Assembly (NCBI GenBank): GCA_011947345.1 | Contig: JAAVTG010000043.1 | Coordinates: forward strand, 558,001 to 622,000 | Origin: Phytophthora quininea | Taxonomy: Eukaryota; Oomycota; Peronosporomycetes; Peronosporales; Peronosporaceae | DNA: 64,000 bases | Direction of reading: 5' to 3' | Shown: in pieces, positions 44,050 to 53,306 of the stretch | Layout: each line of letters starts with the position of its first letter | How positions within the stretch are numbered: the first letter of the stretch is position 1 | Made by a program: the position numbers and the translations under genes | Notes under the pieces: model-generated | Told to the model about the DNA's origin: nothing | Databases searched by the model: none | Seen by the model: the letters and a program-made list of their open reading frames with translations, nothing else

Positions 44050-45143
44050 GTGTTAAAGATGACCAACTTTACGCCATCAGAGATTGCGAGGATTTGGGGG
44101 CGCGTGAGCGGTTTCATGTCCACGCGATGGAACGTGGGCCGGGGCAATAAATGTCAGCACCCTCCTGTCGACGTGCTCTTCATGGTGCTAAGTGTCCTAA
44201 AAAACTGCGGGCGCTGGGACGTGCTCGCTAACTCCTTCGGCATCAAGCCACGGACGTTCGAGAAGATGGTCCTGCGCTTTTTCAGTCCGCTGTCTCCGCA
44301 TCTTTTCAAGCTGTACGTGGTCAACGCAGAGCGAGAGTACACGATGACGAAGGTCACTCTAGCGGGCCATGTGTTCTCTCATTATCCGGCTGCTCGCTAC
44401 GCGGTAGATGTCACTTTTCAGCAGTCCAACATGCCCAGCGGCAGGCAGCAAGAGAGGGCTGGCTACTACTCGGCGAAGCATAAATTGTATGGCTTCAAAA
44501 CGGAAGTTTCCGTAATCCCCACTGGCCTAGCTATCGGCTGCTCTCACCACTACCATGGTGCTGTTGCTGACATTAGCATTTTTCGGAGCAATGTCGACTT
44601 CCATGTGGCTGCGTCAACCAAGAGAAACGAGGAAGATAGCATGCCTGATGATGATCCCCTGTTGGCCAAGTACCCGGAGTCGTGGGAAATTCTTGCGGAC
44701 AAAGGGTACCAGGGTCTTGCCGATGAAAGGAGAGTCATCCACCCTCAACGCCGCCGTCCTTCTACTCCGCTAACCTTAGAGGAAGAAGCTCTCAACCACG
44801 ACATCTCCTCGGATCGCATCATCGTCGAAAACGTTTTGGGAGGCTCTGCACTCTATGGGGCGTGTGCTCGGATAAATATCGCTGGCAGGAAAAGAGCTAC
44901 GAGATCTTTTATCGAGCTTGTGTTGCACTCACCAACGTGCACATACGTGTCCATCCGCTTCGCGCCGATGACGGCACCTGCTACCAAGACTACGCGTACT
45001 CCATTGGAACATCCGATCGTGAAAAACACCGCGGACGTAGCAGAAGAGCACGAAAAAGACGCCAACTGCGGCTGGCGACGCAAATGACAGCTCTAGAAGA
45101 CGAGTCGGACGAAGACTCTTCCGGCTTTAGCACTGAGTACTAG
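44050..45143 (+). mobile_element. Harbinger-type (DDE_Tnp_4) transposase, one frame break
   Basis: An N-terminal helix-turn-helix-like region is followed by the catalytic domain: first Asp in YAVDVTFQQSN, YYSAKHKLYGFKTEVSVIPT, second Asp in ILADKGYQGL, and Glu in IIVENV. At the T4 run 44834-44837 one extra T joins the frame to FGRLCTLWGVCSDKYRW and ALTNVHIRVHPLRADDG, completing a normal Harbinger end; corrected length 364 aa with an acidic C-terminus. All three catalytic acids are present. No terminal inverted repeats or partner Myb-like gene were found, so mobility is doubtful. Confidence 0.75.
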
Positions 45144-45689
45144 TGATACAGTGTTTGGTAGCGTAGGTTGCGCGAAAATCAATTTCTGGCTGCCCAAGCA
45201 AAACCTCGTGGTTCAGTTATGATTCGAGCAAAGTGGTGACGTGTGCGTTGAAAACTATAACAGGGAGCCCGCGTAATGCACATAGCCGTCTTGAGCGAGA
45301 CCTGCATCGTATCGGAACGGACCCGCTGTATGATCGAGAGAGAGAGAGAAAGACTCTACGAAGTACCTCGTTTTTGAAATCGGCCTCTAGCGTTAGTGTG
45401 GACGGCTGGGGAACACAATATCACGCTACACGGTATATCTTTTACCGTTGCCGTGCACCGTTGGAGATGCTCTTATAGTGGTGCGCTAACGACTCCCCCG
45501 CGACAGTGCCCACGATGCCACGATGTGTTATAATCTGATAGTATGCGCATAGGCGGTACGGTATCCATAAAAACTCATATAACCACCTGTTAAAATCGTA
45601 TAGTATGCCGACAGAGTTCGGTCGGGGACGAGGGTGGGAAGAACAGCTCGACCAGCCCGAGCGCCACAACACCTTCAGCCTTCCAGCCC
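45144..45689. other. Intergenic before the PDZ gene
   Basis: Includes a short GA repeat (45331-45350). No gene supported; the long minus-strand frame entering from 45590 is antisense to the PDZ gene. Confidence 0.4.
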
Positions 45690-47372
45690 ATGGCCGACGC
45701 CCTGCAGACCGCCCAGACGGGCGTGGACGTCCGCCTGGACGAGCGCAAGATGTACGTCGTGGAGTGGGCGGACGGCGCCGCCTTCGGCTTCACCGTGACG
45801 CCCGTGCAGTCGGACCGCGGCACCGTGCTGTGTCTGGCGCGGCGCACCGCCAGCAGCCCCACCGCCGGCCTGCAGGACGTGCAGCCAGGCGACATGCTGG
45901 TGGCCATCGGCGACGAGAAGGTGTACCGTCTCGGGCCCGGAGACGCCACCAAACTGCTGCGGTCGGTGCACAAGCCGGTGCGACTGACGCTGCAGCTGAG
46001 CCCGTACGGGTCCGCCGCCAAAGACCTGCCGGACCCCGCCCCCAATGAGTACACGTATCTGTGGGAGTCGGGGCCGCTGGGCATCGTGCTGACGACGGAC
46101 CCCAACAGCAAACTGCCGCTGGTCAAGCGATTCACTGGCAAGGCGGATAGCCCGGCGCTGGAGAGGGACGTGAATGTCGGGGATGAACTAGTGTACGTGA
46201 ACCAGACGCCGACCAGCGACCACTCTATCGCAGCCATTATCAACATCATCAAGGAGCTGCCCAAGCCCATTACGCTGAGATTCAGGAAACCTTTGGCCGA
46301 GGAGCTGCAGACCGAGCTGCCGGGGCTGGGCGAGGGAGAGTATGACTTTCTGTGGGAGTATGGATCGCTGGGGCTTGTCGTTGGTACATCCCCAGAAGGA
46401 CTGCCGTATGTGAGATCGTTCACTGGAAAGGGGACGTCCAAACAGTTGGCGCAAGTGCAGGAGAACGACGAGATCATCTTGGTGAACGACCGATCGGCCA
46501 AGGAGTTTGGGTTCCACGAGACTATGCAGTACATTATGAACGTGCCCAAGCCGGCGGTCATCCGCTTCCGTCGGCCGCCTGAGAACAGGAACAAGGTGCA
46601 GGCCAAGCCTGCAGAGAGCTCGACGCCACCGAGTGCGCAGATGGCCGCGATGAACATTACGCAGCAGCAACCGCCGTCGCCTGACCACTCGAACGACTCT
46701 TTCGGCTCAACTGGCGCTCCACCGGCGCCAGTGAATCGAACGTTTTCGTCCCGTAGTGCGAGCTCCTCTGCAGCGAACGAAGCAGAAGCTGCCCCCGGTC
46801 TGTTGGGATACCGCAGTGCGCGCAGCAACAGCTCATTCACCATGAATCGGCACCAACACACCAGCAAGTACCAGACCCAGCAGAGCCAGCCGCTGCCCGC
46901 CACCGAAGATCTATCGTTTGGACAGGCGCAGAATTATGGAGACAACGGCTACCAGTCTCAACCCCAGCAAGCGTATCAGCAGACCCAGCAAGCGTACTCA
47001 CACCCTCAGCAGTTATACCAGCAGCAACAACAGTATCAGCAACCGTACCAGCAGTCCCAGTCCATGCCAACACCACACACAGAAGAGGAGGACTTTTTCG
47101 TGATCGATATGAACGCGTACTACCAGATCCAGTGGACCGACGGAGCATTCGGATTTACCGTGCGGGAGGCGCAGTCGAAGCAGGGCGCGGTGATCCTCAT
47201 CACCAAGCGCACAGGCAAAAGCACGTGCGCTGGGTTACGTCGCGTGGCGGTTGGCGACATCCTGATCAAGATCGGCGACAAGGACGTCCGGCAGATGGGA
47301 TTCGAGCGGGCCACGATGCACCTGCGCAACGTGGCCAAGCCCGTGGTGCTGACCTTTCAGGCCATCGATTAA
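45690..47372 (+). CDS. Protein with four PDZ domains
   Basis: Intact single exon, 560 aa. PDZ-like repeats lie near residues 22-103, 112-200, 210-295 and 475-560. Each has a carboxylate-binding start (FGFTVTP, LGIVLTT, LGLVVGT, FGFTVRE), a Gly-Asp turn (VQPGDMLVAIGDEKV, VNVGDELVYVNQ, VQENDEIILVND, VAVGDILIKIGDKDV) and a closing strand KPVxLTFQ/KPxxxRFR. Between the third and fourth is a 180-residue Gln/Ser-rich linker. Repeats 1 and 4 are most alike, as are 2 and 3. It probably works as a cytosolic scaffold that holds the C-termini of membrane or signalling partners. No frame breaks are seen. Confidence 0.85.
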   Translation: MADALQTAQTGVDVRLDERKMYVVEWADGAAFGFTVTPVQSDRGTVLCLARRTASSPTAGLQDVQPGDMLVAIGDEKVYRLGPGDATKLLRSVHKPVRLTLQLSPYGSAAKDLPDPAPNEYTYLWESGPLGIVLTTDPNSKLPLVKRFTGKADSPALERDVNVGDELVYVNQTPTSDHSIAAIINIIKELPKPITLRFRKPLAEELQTELPGLGEGEYDFLWEYGSLGLVVGTSPEGLPYVRSFTGKGTSKQLAQVQENDEIILVNDRSAKEFGFHETMQYIMNVPKPAVIRFRRPPENRNKVQAKPAESSTPPSAQMAAMNITQQQPPSPDHSNDSFGSTGAPPAPVNRTFSSRSASSSAANEAEAAPGLLGYRSARSNSSFTMNRHQHTSKYQTQQSQPLPATEDLSFGQAQNYGDNGYQSQPQQAYQQTQQAYSHPQQLYQQQQQYQQPYQQSQSMPTPHTEEEDFFVIDMNAYYQIQWTDGAFGFTVREAQSKQGAVILITKRTGKSTCAGLRRVAVGDILIKIGDKDVRQMGFERATMHLRNVAKPVVLTFQAID

Positions 47373-47751
47373 CGAAGCAGAGCAGAAGGCGGCGAGTGAA
47401 GTCACGCCAAGTAGTCCAGGCCAGAGTTTGTATTTGTTTCTAGTTTTTAGGGTCCAGTGGCGATCGTAGAGGTTTAAAGCAGCGCGGTGGGCAAAGAGAG
47501 AGCTACCAGTTTGAACAAGTTCGCCCTCATGAGATGGAACTCGGCGCAGTTGAGTCAATGCAAGTGGCGGTGTCAGTAGCCAGCACTCACTTGCACGCTG
47601 TTTGAGAATGCATGCTCCCGTTTGACTAAAAAACATTTTATTTTTACCCAGCCGTTGCTCAGGAGCCCAGGTGTGGACGCCCTTCGGAGTCTTGGCGGCA
47701 CTTGAGCACGCAGACGTCCGAGGCCAGACTACAAAGCATCAGGGCGACAGC
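47373..47751. other. Intergenic between PDZ and CaMK-like genes
   Basis: No gene supported; holds the 3' end of the PDZ transcript and the 5' region of the kinase. Confidence 0.4.
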
Positions 47752-48919
47752 ATGACCGACCAAGTGCCTGCGGCGTTCAACGACAAGTACCGCGTGGGCC
47801 GAGTCATTGGCGAAGGTGTGTGTCAGAAACGGCATAAAGTATACCTCAAAGTGGCTAACCTGAGTCTTGCAGGCAACTTCTCGGTCGTCAAGGAGTGCAC
47901 CAACCGCCAGACGGGCGACCGCTTCGCCGTGAAATGTATCAACAAGGCGGCGCTCAACCCGAAGGACCGCAGCAACTTGGTGCAGGAGATCAACATCCTC
48001 AAAGAGGTGCGTTTGAAGAAAATGTTGAACGCTTCTAACAGTTTTGATAACTCTTTTTTATGATAGCTGGACCACCCCAATATTATTAAGCTCTTCGACG
48101 TCTACGACGGGGAAGGCCCCATGTGCCTCCTCGTCATGGAGTTTGCCGAAGGAGGCGAGCTCTTCGACCGGATCATCTCCAAAGAGTATTACACGGAGGC
48201 GGAGGCCAAGAAGGTGGTCAAGGTCGTGGCCAAAGTGCTGCGATACTGCCACGCCGAGAGCGTCACCCACCGCGACCTCAAGCCCGAGAACTTGTTGTAC
48301 GCGGATGAGACCGAAGGATCCGTCATCAAGATCGCGGACTTTGGTTTCGCCAAGTTGGTGACCGAGGAGACCAACATGTCGACCATGTGCGGCACACCGG
48401 GCTACTACGCGCCCGAGATCGTGCGCAAACTGCCGTACGACAGCAAGTGCGACATCTGGAGTCTCGGTGTCATCGCCTACATCTTGCTCTGCGGCTTCCC
48501 TCCGTTTTACGATGAGAACCAAGTGGAGGAGATGCGAAAAGTGCGCTGGAAATGCTTGAGAGAGGGAGCAAAAGGAGTAATTGCTGACTCTTGCTGTGAT
48601 GTTGTAGATTCTCAACGGAGACTTTGAGTTTGTGGCGCCGTATTTCGACGGCGTCTCGCAGCAGGCCAAAGACCTCATCTGTAAGATGCTGGTGGTGCAG
48701 CCGTCCAAGCGATTGACGGCTCAGGAGATGTTGAGTCACCCGTGGTTCAACGACATCAAGGAGGAAGGTGACGACGCGCCCGTACTGTCTGTGGGCAAGA
48801 ACCTCAAGGAGGCCCGGCGTTTGACGGCTCGGAGTAAATTCCGCGCTGGTGTAGGCGCTGTCATGGCGGTCACCAAGACGCAACGGCTGCTGAGAGCGTC
48901 CAGAAGCCCACCCAGTTGA
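47752..48919 (+). CDS. Calcium/calmodulin-dependent protein kinase-like (CAMK group)
   Basis: Exons join(47752..47815, 47873..48006, 48067..48540, 48608..48919), introns 57, 60 and 67 bp, 327 aa with no correction needed. IGEGNFSVVKE loop, lysine in FAVKCINK, catalytic HRDLKPENLLY, ADFGFAK, GTPGYYAPEIV and DIWSLGVIAYILLCGFPPF. The C-terminus after HPWF is a basic helix (RRLTARSKFRAGVGAVMAV) typical of the autoinhibitory and calmodulin-binding segment of CaMKI-type kinases. A cytosolic calcium-signalling kinase is the natural reading. Confidence 0.9.
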
Positions 48920-49699
48920 CAGGGTCGATATTAGAGGTTTCCCTGTTCTGAAGATGGAGCACGAAACAAACCACTGAAAAATAAATATCGTGTTTTGGTT
49001 CTGTGGACTGTCCGTCGCTGCAGACGAAGTCTGTCGCTTTCCAAAGCAGAGCATGAGAATGATCTTCTGCAAGATCGGTTGGCGAAGCTGTCAGAACTCT
49101 AGCAAACGGGTGGTGGCCAAGCGGCCATAGCAGGAGCTCTTAAACAAAACAACAAGCACATTTGTTTTTTGCCTGGTAACCACAGGTTCACTCATTGCTG
49201 TGTGAGTTGACTTTCCAACGCATCGTGGTCAAAGAAATCCGACTTGCAATGGCAATTGTGGTGCAATGATGAGTTAAAGGCTGTTATCAAATAGTATAGA
49301 CTTAGCCGTGAGACGCAATGCAGTTCTCAGCTTGCAAGAAGAAATCGTCACTCTTGGCTAAAGAGCCGCGGTCTGCTGCCTCGATGCCGTGTATTTGTGC
49401 TGCAGCAGAGCCTACAACGTCTGCTTTTGTGCGGAAGGAGTAAATTCAGGCAATTACTGTACCGTCATCAATGAAGCGTACTACAAGGGAGCACACCGAG
49501 AAAATAAAAACGATGAGAAAGGACGTTCCTCTGCGCGAAGTTCTCCAAGAGCACGTGGTTGTGTGTGCGCGTCGAGATAACAAAATGCGATCGTGAGAGG
49601 GGATTTTTCAAGTGACTGAGTTCATTCCAATTTCGCCACGGCCTGGACACTGCTCACTTCCGTATAGTCATCGGTTCTGCTTCCGTTTGAAGAGGCAGC
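48920..49699. other. Intergenic, 780 bp, start of the lyase cluster
   Basis: No gene supported. 49619-49634 contains TTCATTCCAATTTC, a good fit to the oomycete initiator, about 66 bp before the lyase ATG at 49700. Confidence 0.45.
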
Positions 49700-51446
49700 A
49701 TGTTTGTCGGCACTCGTCGAGCCTGCATGCTCATTTGCGCCACAATGCTCTTGATGCTGACGGTAGGCAGTTCGATTGCTGCCACAACTGACCCCAGCAA
49801 CAACGTATTCCAGACGAGTAGCTCGAACCCGTCGGCGAGTCCGAGCGGGTCGAATGATCTCGTGCAAGCAGACGCTCCGACGGCTACCCAGGCAAACCAG
49901 GCTACAACAAACCCGACGACGCAAACTCACAAACGACCGAGGCTCCGTCTACACCAACCACGGCACCGACGACGTCCACATCGTCACAGGGTTCCACATC
50001 AGCGGGATCGACCGGAACCCCAACTCCGACTGAAGCGCCCACGACTCAAGGATCGACGTCCACCGAAACACCAGCTCCCGCAGGAAACACCGAGACTTCG
50101 GCAGCCACGGGAACAAATACGACAAGTGGAGGGTCTATTCGCTCCGTTGTTGTGGGAACGCCCACAGGTTTCGCCGCAGGAACAACCGGGGAGGAGACAC
50201 CAAGCCTGTCTACCCGACCACCACAGAAGAACTGGCAAAGTACCTCAGCGACGACCAACCCCGTGTCATTGTACTCAAGCAGAAATTCTCCTTCATCGAC
50301 ACTGAAGGCTCCACGACGGAAAAGGGGTGCCGGTCCAAGAATGCGCTCGACTGCCTTGCGAAAAGAACGGCTTCCAGCCGCAAGATACAATTGCAACGAG
50401 CTTCAACTCTTGCGATGGCGAGTCTGTCGATGTGACGTACGACAAGGCCGCCAAGACTCCTCTTAAGGTCGCTAGTGACAAAACTCTAGTGGGCGAAGGC
50501 ACCAGCGGAGTTCTCGACGGCAAAGGTATCGAAATCACCGGCAGCAACGTGATTGTGCAGAACATCCACGTCACCAATCTCAACCCGCACGTTGTCTGGG
50601 GCGGCGATGCGATCTCCTGAACGGAGACGACGCGAATCCGCCGACGGGCGTCTGGATTGACCACGTCAAAGTGACGAATGTCGGCAGACAAATGGTGGTC
50701 GTGAACTTCTGCGGCGCGCAGGGTCTCACCATCAGCAACTCGGACTTCGACGGCAACACCAAGTACTCGTCGTCCTGCGACGGACGCCACTACTGGGGCT
50801 TCTTGATCGTCGGCAAGAAGACGACGATGAGTCTGGTGAACAACTACGTCCACCAAACGTCCGGACGCTCGCCTAAGATCGGAGGCACCGCCGACGAGAC
50901 CGTCGTCGTGCACGCCGCCAATAATTATTTCTACGACAACTCCGGCCACGCCTTCGATGTGGCTACCTGCGGATACGTTCTGGCGGAAGGCAACTACTTC
51001 GACAAGGTCGCGACTCCGAACCAGGAGGACCCGGAGGGAAATATCTTCATACCTAAGGCGGCTGGCGATTGCAAGGCCAGCATCGGTCGTGATTGCCAAC
51101 TCAACGAGCTCACGAGTAGCGGCACCATCGCCGGCAACTCGGAAGACGCGGCGATGAAGCAGATCGGCGAGTTCAAGACGGAGATCGGCGGGTACAAGGT
51201 GGATGCTGCAGGTAAGTTGTCTGCAGCCAGCTCCAACTTCGGAGTGGGCGACCTGGGCAGCACCGCGACTCAGACGAGCGGCACGACGGAGGGCTCTGGC
51301 ACTCAGCAAACGACCACAGCCGAATCGAAGGATGGCTCGACAGGCCGTGAAGCTTCGACTACCATCACGTTTGGACCCGCCGAGGACTCGCCACTTGGAA
51401 CGGTGGCGCCTTACACGGAGTCCCCGTCCAACATTCGACACAGTGA
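49700..51446 (+). CDS. Secreted PL1 pectin lyase with Ser/Thr/Pro-rich N-terminal stalk
   Basis: Signal peptide at residues 1-28 ([19 protein letters not shown]), then about 115 residues rich in Thr/Ser/Pro, then a PL1 domain from [13 protein letters not shown] to [10 protein letters not shown]. Domain marks: [55 protein letters not shown] and the catalytic SGRSPKIGG. Five missing bases are needed, all in runs: 49923 (A3), 50188 (G4), 50361 (A4), 50616 (CC) and 51422 (C4). The last ends the protein at 51446 with a short PYTESPV tail like that of the lyase at 53307; without it the frame would run to 51711 into the next gene. Corrected length about 583 aa. It should cleave methylated pectin by beta-elimination outside the cell; the stalk is probably O-glycosylated. 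Confidence 0.8.
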
Positions 51447-51560
51447 ATCTGCTACATGCAGTAACTACTTCTCAATGTCCACCAGTGTCGTTCAAATTGT
51501 CCATCTGGGTTTTATCTTGGTTTCGGTATGCCCTCTCCAATATTCACAAGCAGAAGCAGA

Positions 51561-52126
51561 ATGGCCCGGCCTCGCATCGAGCGCGCCCAAGACGAGAGCG
51601 CGTCGTCCCCTGGGCCACCGCCGGCAGCATTGGACCGCAAGACGCGAGTCTCCTACAACCAGAAGCTGCAGGTCGTCGCGCACTACGAGCAGCACGGCGA
51701 CATCAACTTGACCATGCGCCGGTTCTTCCCCACGCTACAGGACGCCAAAGCGCGCGCCCGCAAGCAGCTCGTCATGCGGTGGGCTCGCCAGCGCGCTAAA
51801 ATCGCCTCCATTTGCGCTGCTGACGGCGGCCACAAGAGTAACGACCGCACTTTGGGCATGAGCGCCACGCTGTCTGCAACTGTGGAGCTTCGGATCGTGC
51901 ACTGGATACAGCAGGAGAAGGCGGCGGGGCGTGCGGTCACCGCGAGGATGTTGACGCAGAGAGCCAAACAAGAAGCCGCAGAGGACAAACTGCTCCCGGA
52001 CTGCTTCAAGGCCAGCTACAGCTGGAGGAAACTCTTCCTGCGACGTCATGGACTTGCAATGGTGCAGAGAGGGAGGGGGTGGAAGGGATCATCCAGACTG
52101 CTGCAGCTGAGAAGGAGTTGTTATAA
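51561..52126 (+). CDS. CENP-B/Tc5-type helix-turn-helix protein
   Basis: ATG at 51561 follows a plain purine-rich leader. Residues 30-110 contain a basic helix-turn-helix (RVSYNQKLQVVAHYEQHGDI), and residues 110-175 a second HTH_Tnp_Tc5-like unit (ATVELRIVHWIQQEKAAGRA ... MLTQRAK ... FKASYSWRKLFLRRHGL). The frame then breaks in a G-rich stretch (52068-52079); one extra base ends it at 52126 with an Ala/Glu helix, 188 aa. As written it would run on through the antisense of the next gene, which is not credible. No DDE catalytic part is present, so it is either a domesticated DNA-binding half of a pogo-like transposase or a small regulator. It lies between two pectin lyase genes. Confidence 0.6.
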
Positions 52127-52148
52127 GGAAGCAATGATATTAAGGCAC

Positions 52149-52787
52149 TTAGTAGTAGTAGACGCCGGCCTTGACCATGGCACTGGCGTAGCGGGTCTCC
52201 TCGCAGCTCTTGTTGGGCCTCCGCTTGGTGACGATCGTCGGCGGGTTCCAGCCGTGGTTGAGCGAGTCGGTGATGGGACCGAGAGCCTTGTCGCGAGGGT
52301 CCTTCTCCATGCGCTGGTGCTTGAACAGTTTTCCGCGGAAGTCGAGGTTGGACACGAACTCGCGGCCATAGTATCCGTTCTTCAAGTACAGGTTGGGCAC
52401 GTTGGCAGTCTGCATGGCTTGGGAGTGGCGGGACAGTTCCTCCATGTGGGCCAGGAAGGTGGGGAGATTGATCGTGTCGTGCGACTCGAAGGCCTTCTCG
52501 ACGAGAAATTTAACGACGGTGGGAACGTTGTCGAATCCTTTTGGGCACTTGTACAGGGATCGAAGCATGTCCGGCAGTTGGTCACACGTGATGGTCGCCG
52601 TATCAAGTGCTGCGTTTGCGGCTTGAACCTCCTCGTCGCTTTCCGAGTAGAGTGTGAAACCTGGCTGGTACGCCTGCATGAAGGCGTCTTGGAAGTCATG
52701 TGGCTGGAATGTGTGCAGTGGTGTGTCTTTGACCGTGTCGAACGCACTTTGCGAACCGAGCATCGTGAGTCCGAAGAATGCCGACAT
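52149..52787 (-). CDS. Small conserved-looking protein, possible flagellar microtubule-associated protein
   Basis: Intact frame, 212 aa from the ATG at 52787 (MSAFFGLTMLGSQSAFDTV). I prefer it to an upstream in-frame codon because the bases before it are poor coding. Soluble, Tyr/Phe/Asn-rich in the second half (NLYLKNGYYGREFVSNLDFR, LNHGWNPP, a TYR-rich end). This style, with repeated aromatic-Gly-Pro motifs and no enzyme signature, recalls proteins of the axonemal microtubule lumen, but I do not recognise the family. Its stop is only 22 bp from the stop of the convergent HTH gene. Confidence 0.65.
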   Translation of the reverse strand: MSAFFGLTMLGSQSAFDTVKDTPLHTFQPHDFQDAFMQAYQPGFTLYSESDEEVQAANAALDTATITCDQLPDMLRSLYKCPKGFDNVPTVVKFLVEKAFESHDTINLPTFLAHMEELSRHSQAMQTANVPNLYLKNGYYGREFVSNLDFRGKLFKHQRMEKDPRDKALGPITDSLNHGWNPPTIVTKRRPNKSCEETRYASAMVKAGVYYY

Positions 52788-53306
52788 TTCCTTTGAGTTG
52801 GTGTGGTTGGCTTCAGAAGACGACGAAAGTGATTTTGAAGTCTGTGGTGAGCACTTCAGACAAGATTGACAACCAAATATGGCGTGGTGCAGGACTTCCT
52901 GCAAATAGTGGCCACTATAAATATTGTGAAGAAGATCTTCTCGAGCTACGTGGAATCTCTGAGCGCTCCGTACGCTAGAAAACGATTGCAGGTGACTTGA
53001 CTAAGACTGGCAAACACGAGCTACTTTCACGTCGACAAAGTGACGGAGAATCTGGCGCGTTTCACTGGCATGATTACAATTGGGATGGTTGGCATCTTCG
53101 TTCGGACAACAAGATGTTGAGAAACGCACTTGCAAGCACGTTTGCTTCGGAAACATGCAAGCAATTGCCGCTTGACTTTGTAGTCTTGCAATTGGGCCGG
53201 CGGGGGGCCGGATGAAATCGAGCCATTCCGAAATCGTCCGAATTGCTGATTGAGTCAGCCTCACACGAAGCAGAAATTTTACCGTCCGGGCGACAACGAG
53301 GCAAAG
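52788..53306. other. Intergenic 5' region of two divergent genes
   Basis: 519 bp between the divergent starts at 52787 and 53307. No clear initiator and no additional gene. Confidence 0.4.

Noticed and set aside
45590..46903. 437-codon open frame on the minus strand
   Set aside because: Exactly antisense to the PDZ gene, whose domains are clear; GC-rich codons on the plus strand create it.
51528..52796. Single 422-codon frame joining the HTH gene to downstream sequence
   Set aside because: The second half is the antisense of the intact gene at 52149-52787; a one-base loss in the G-rich stretch near 52070 explains the read-through.
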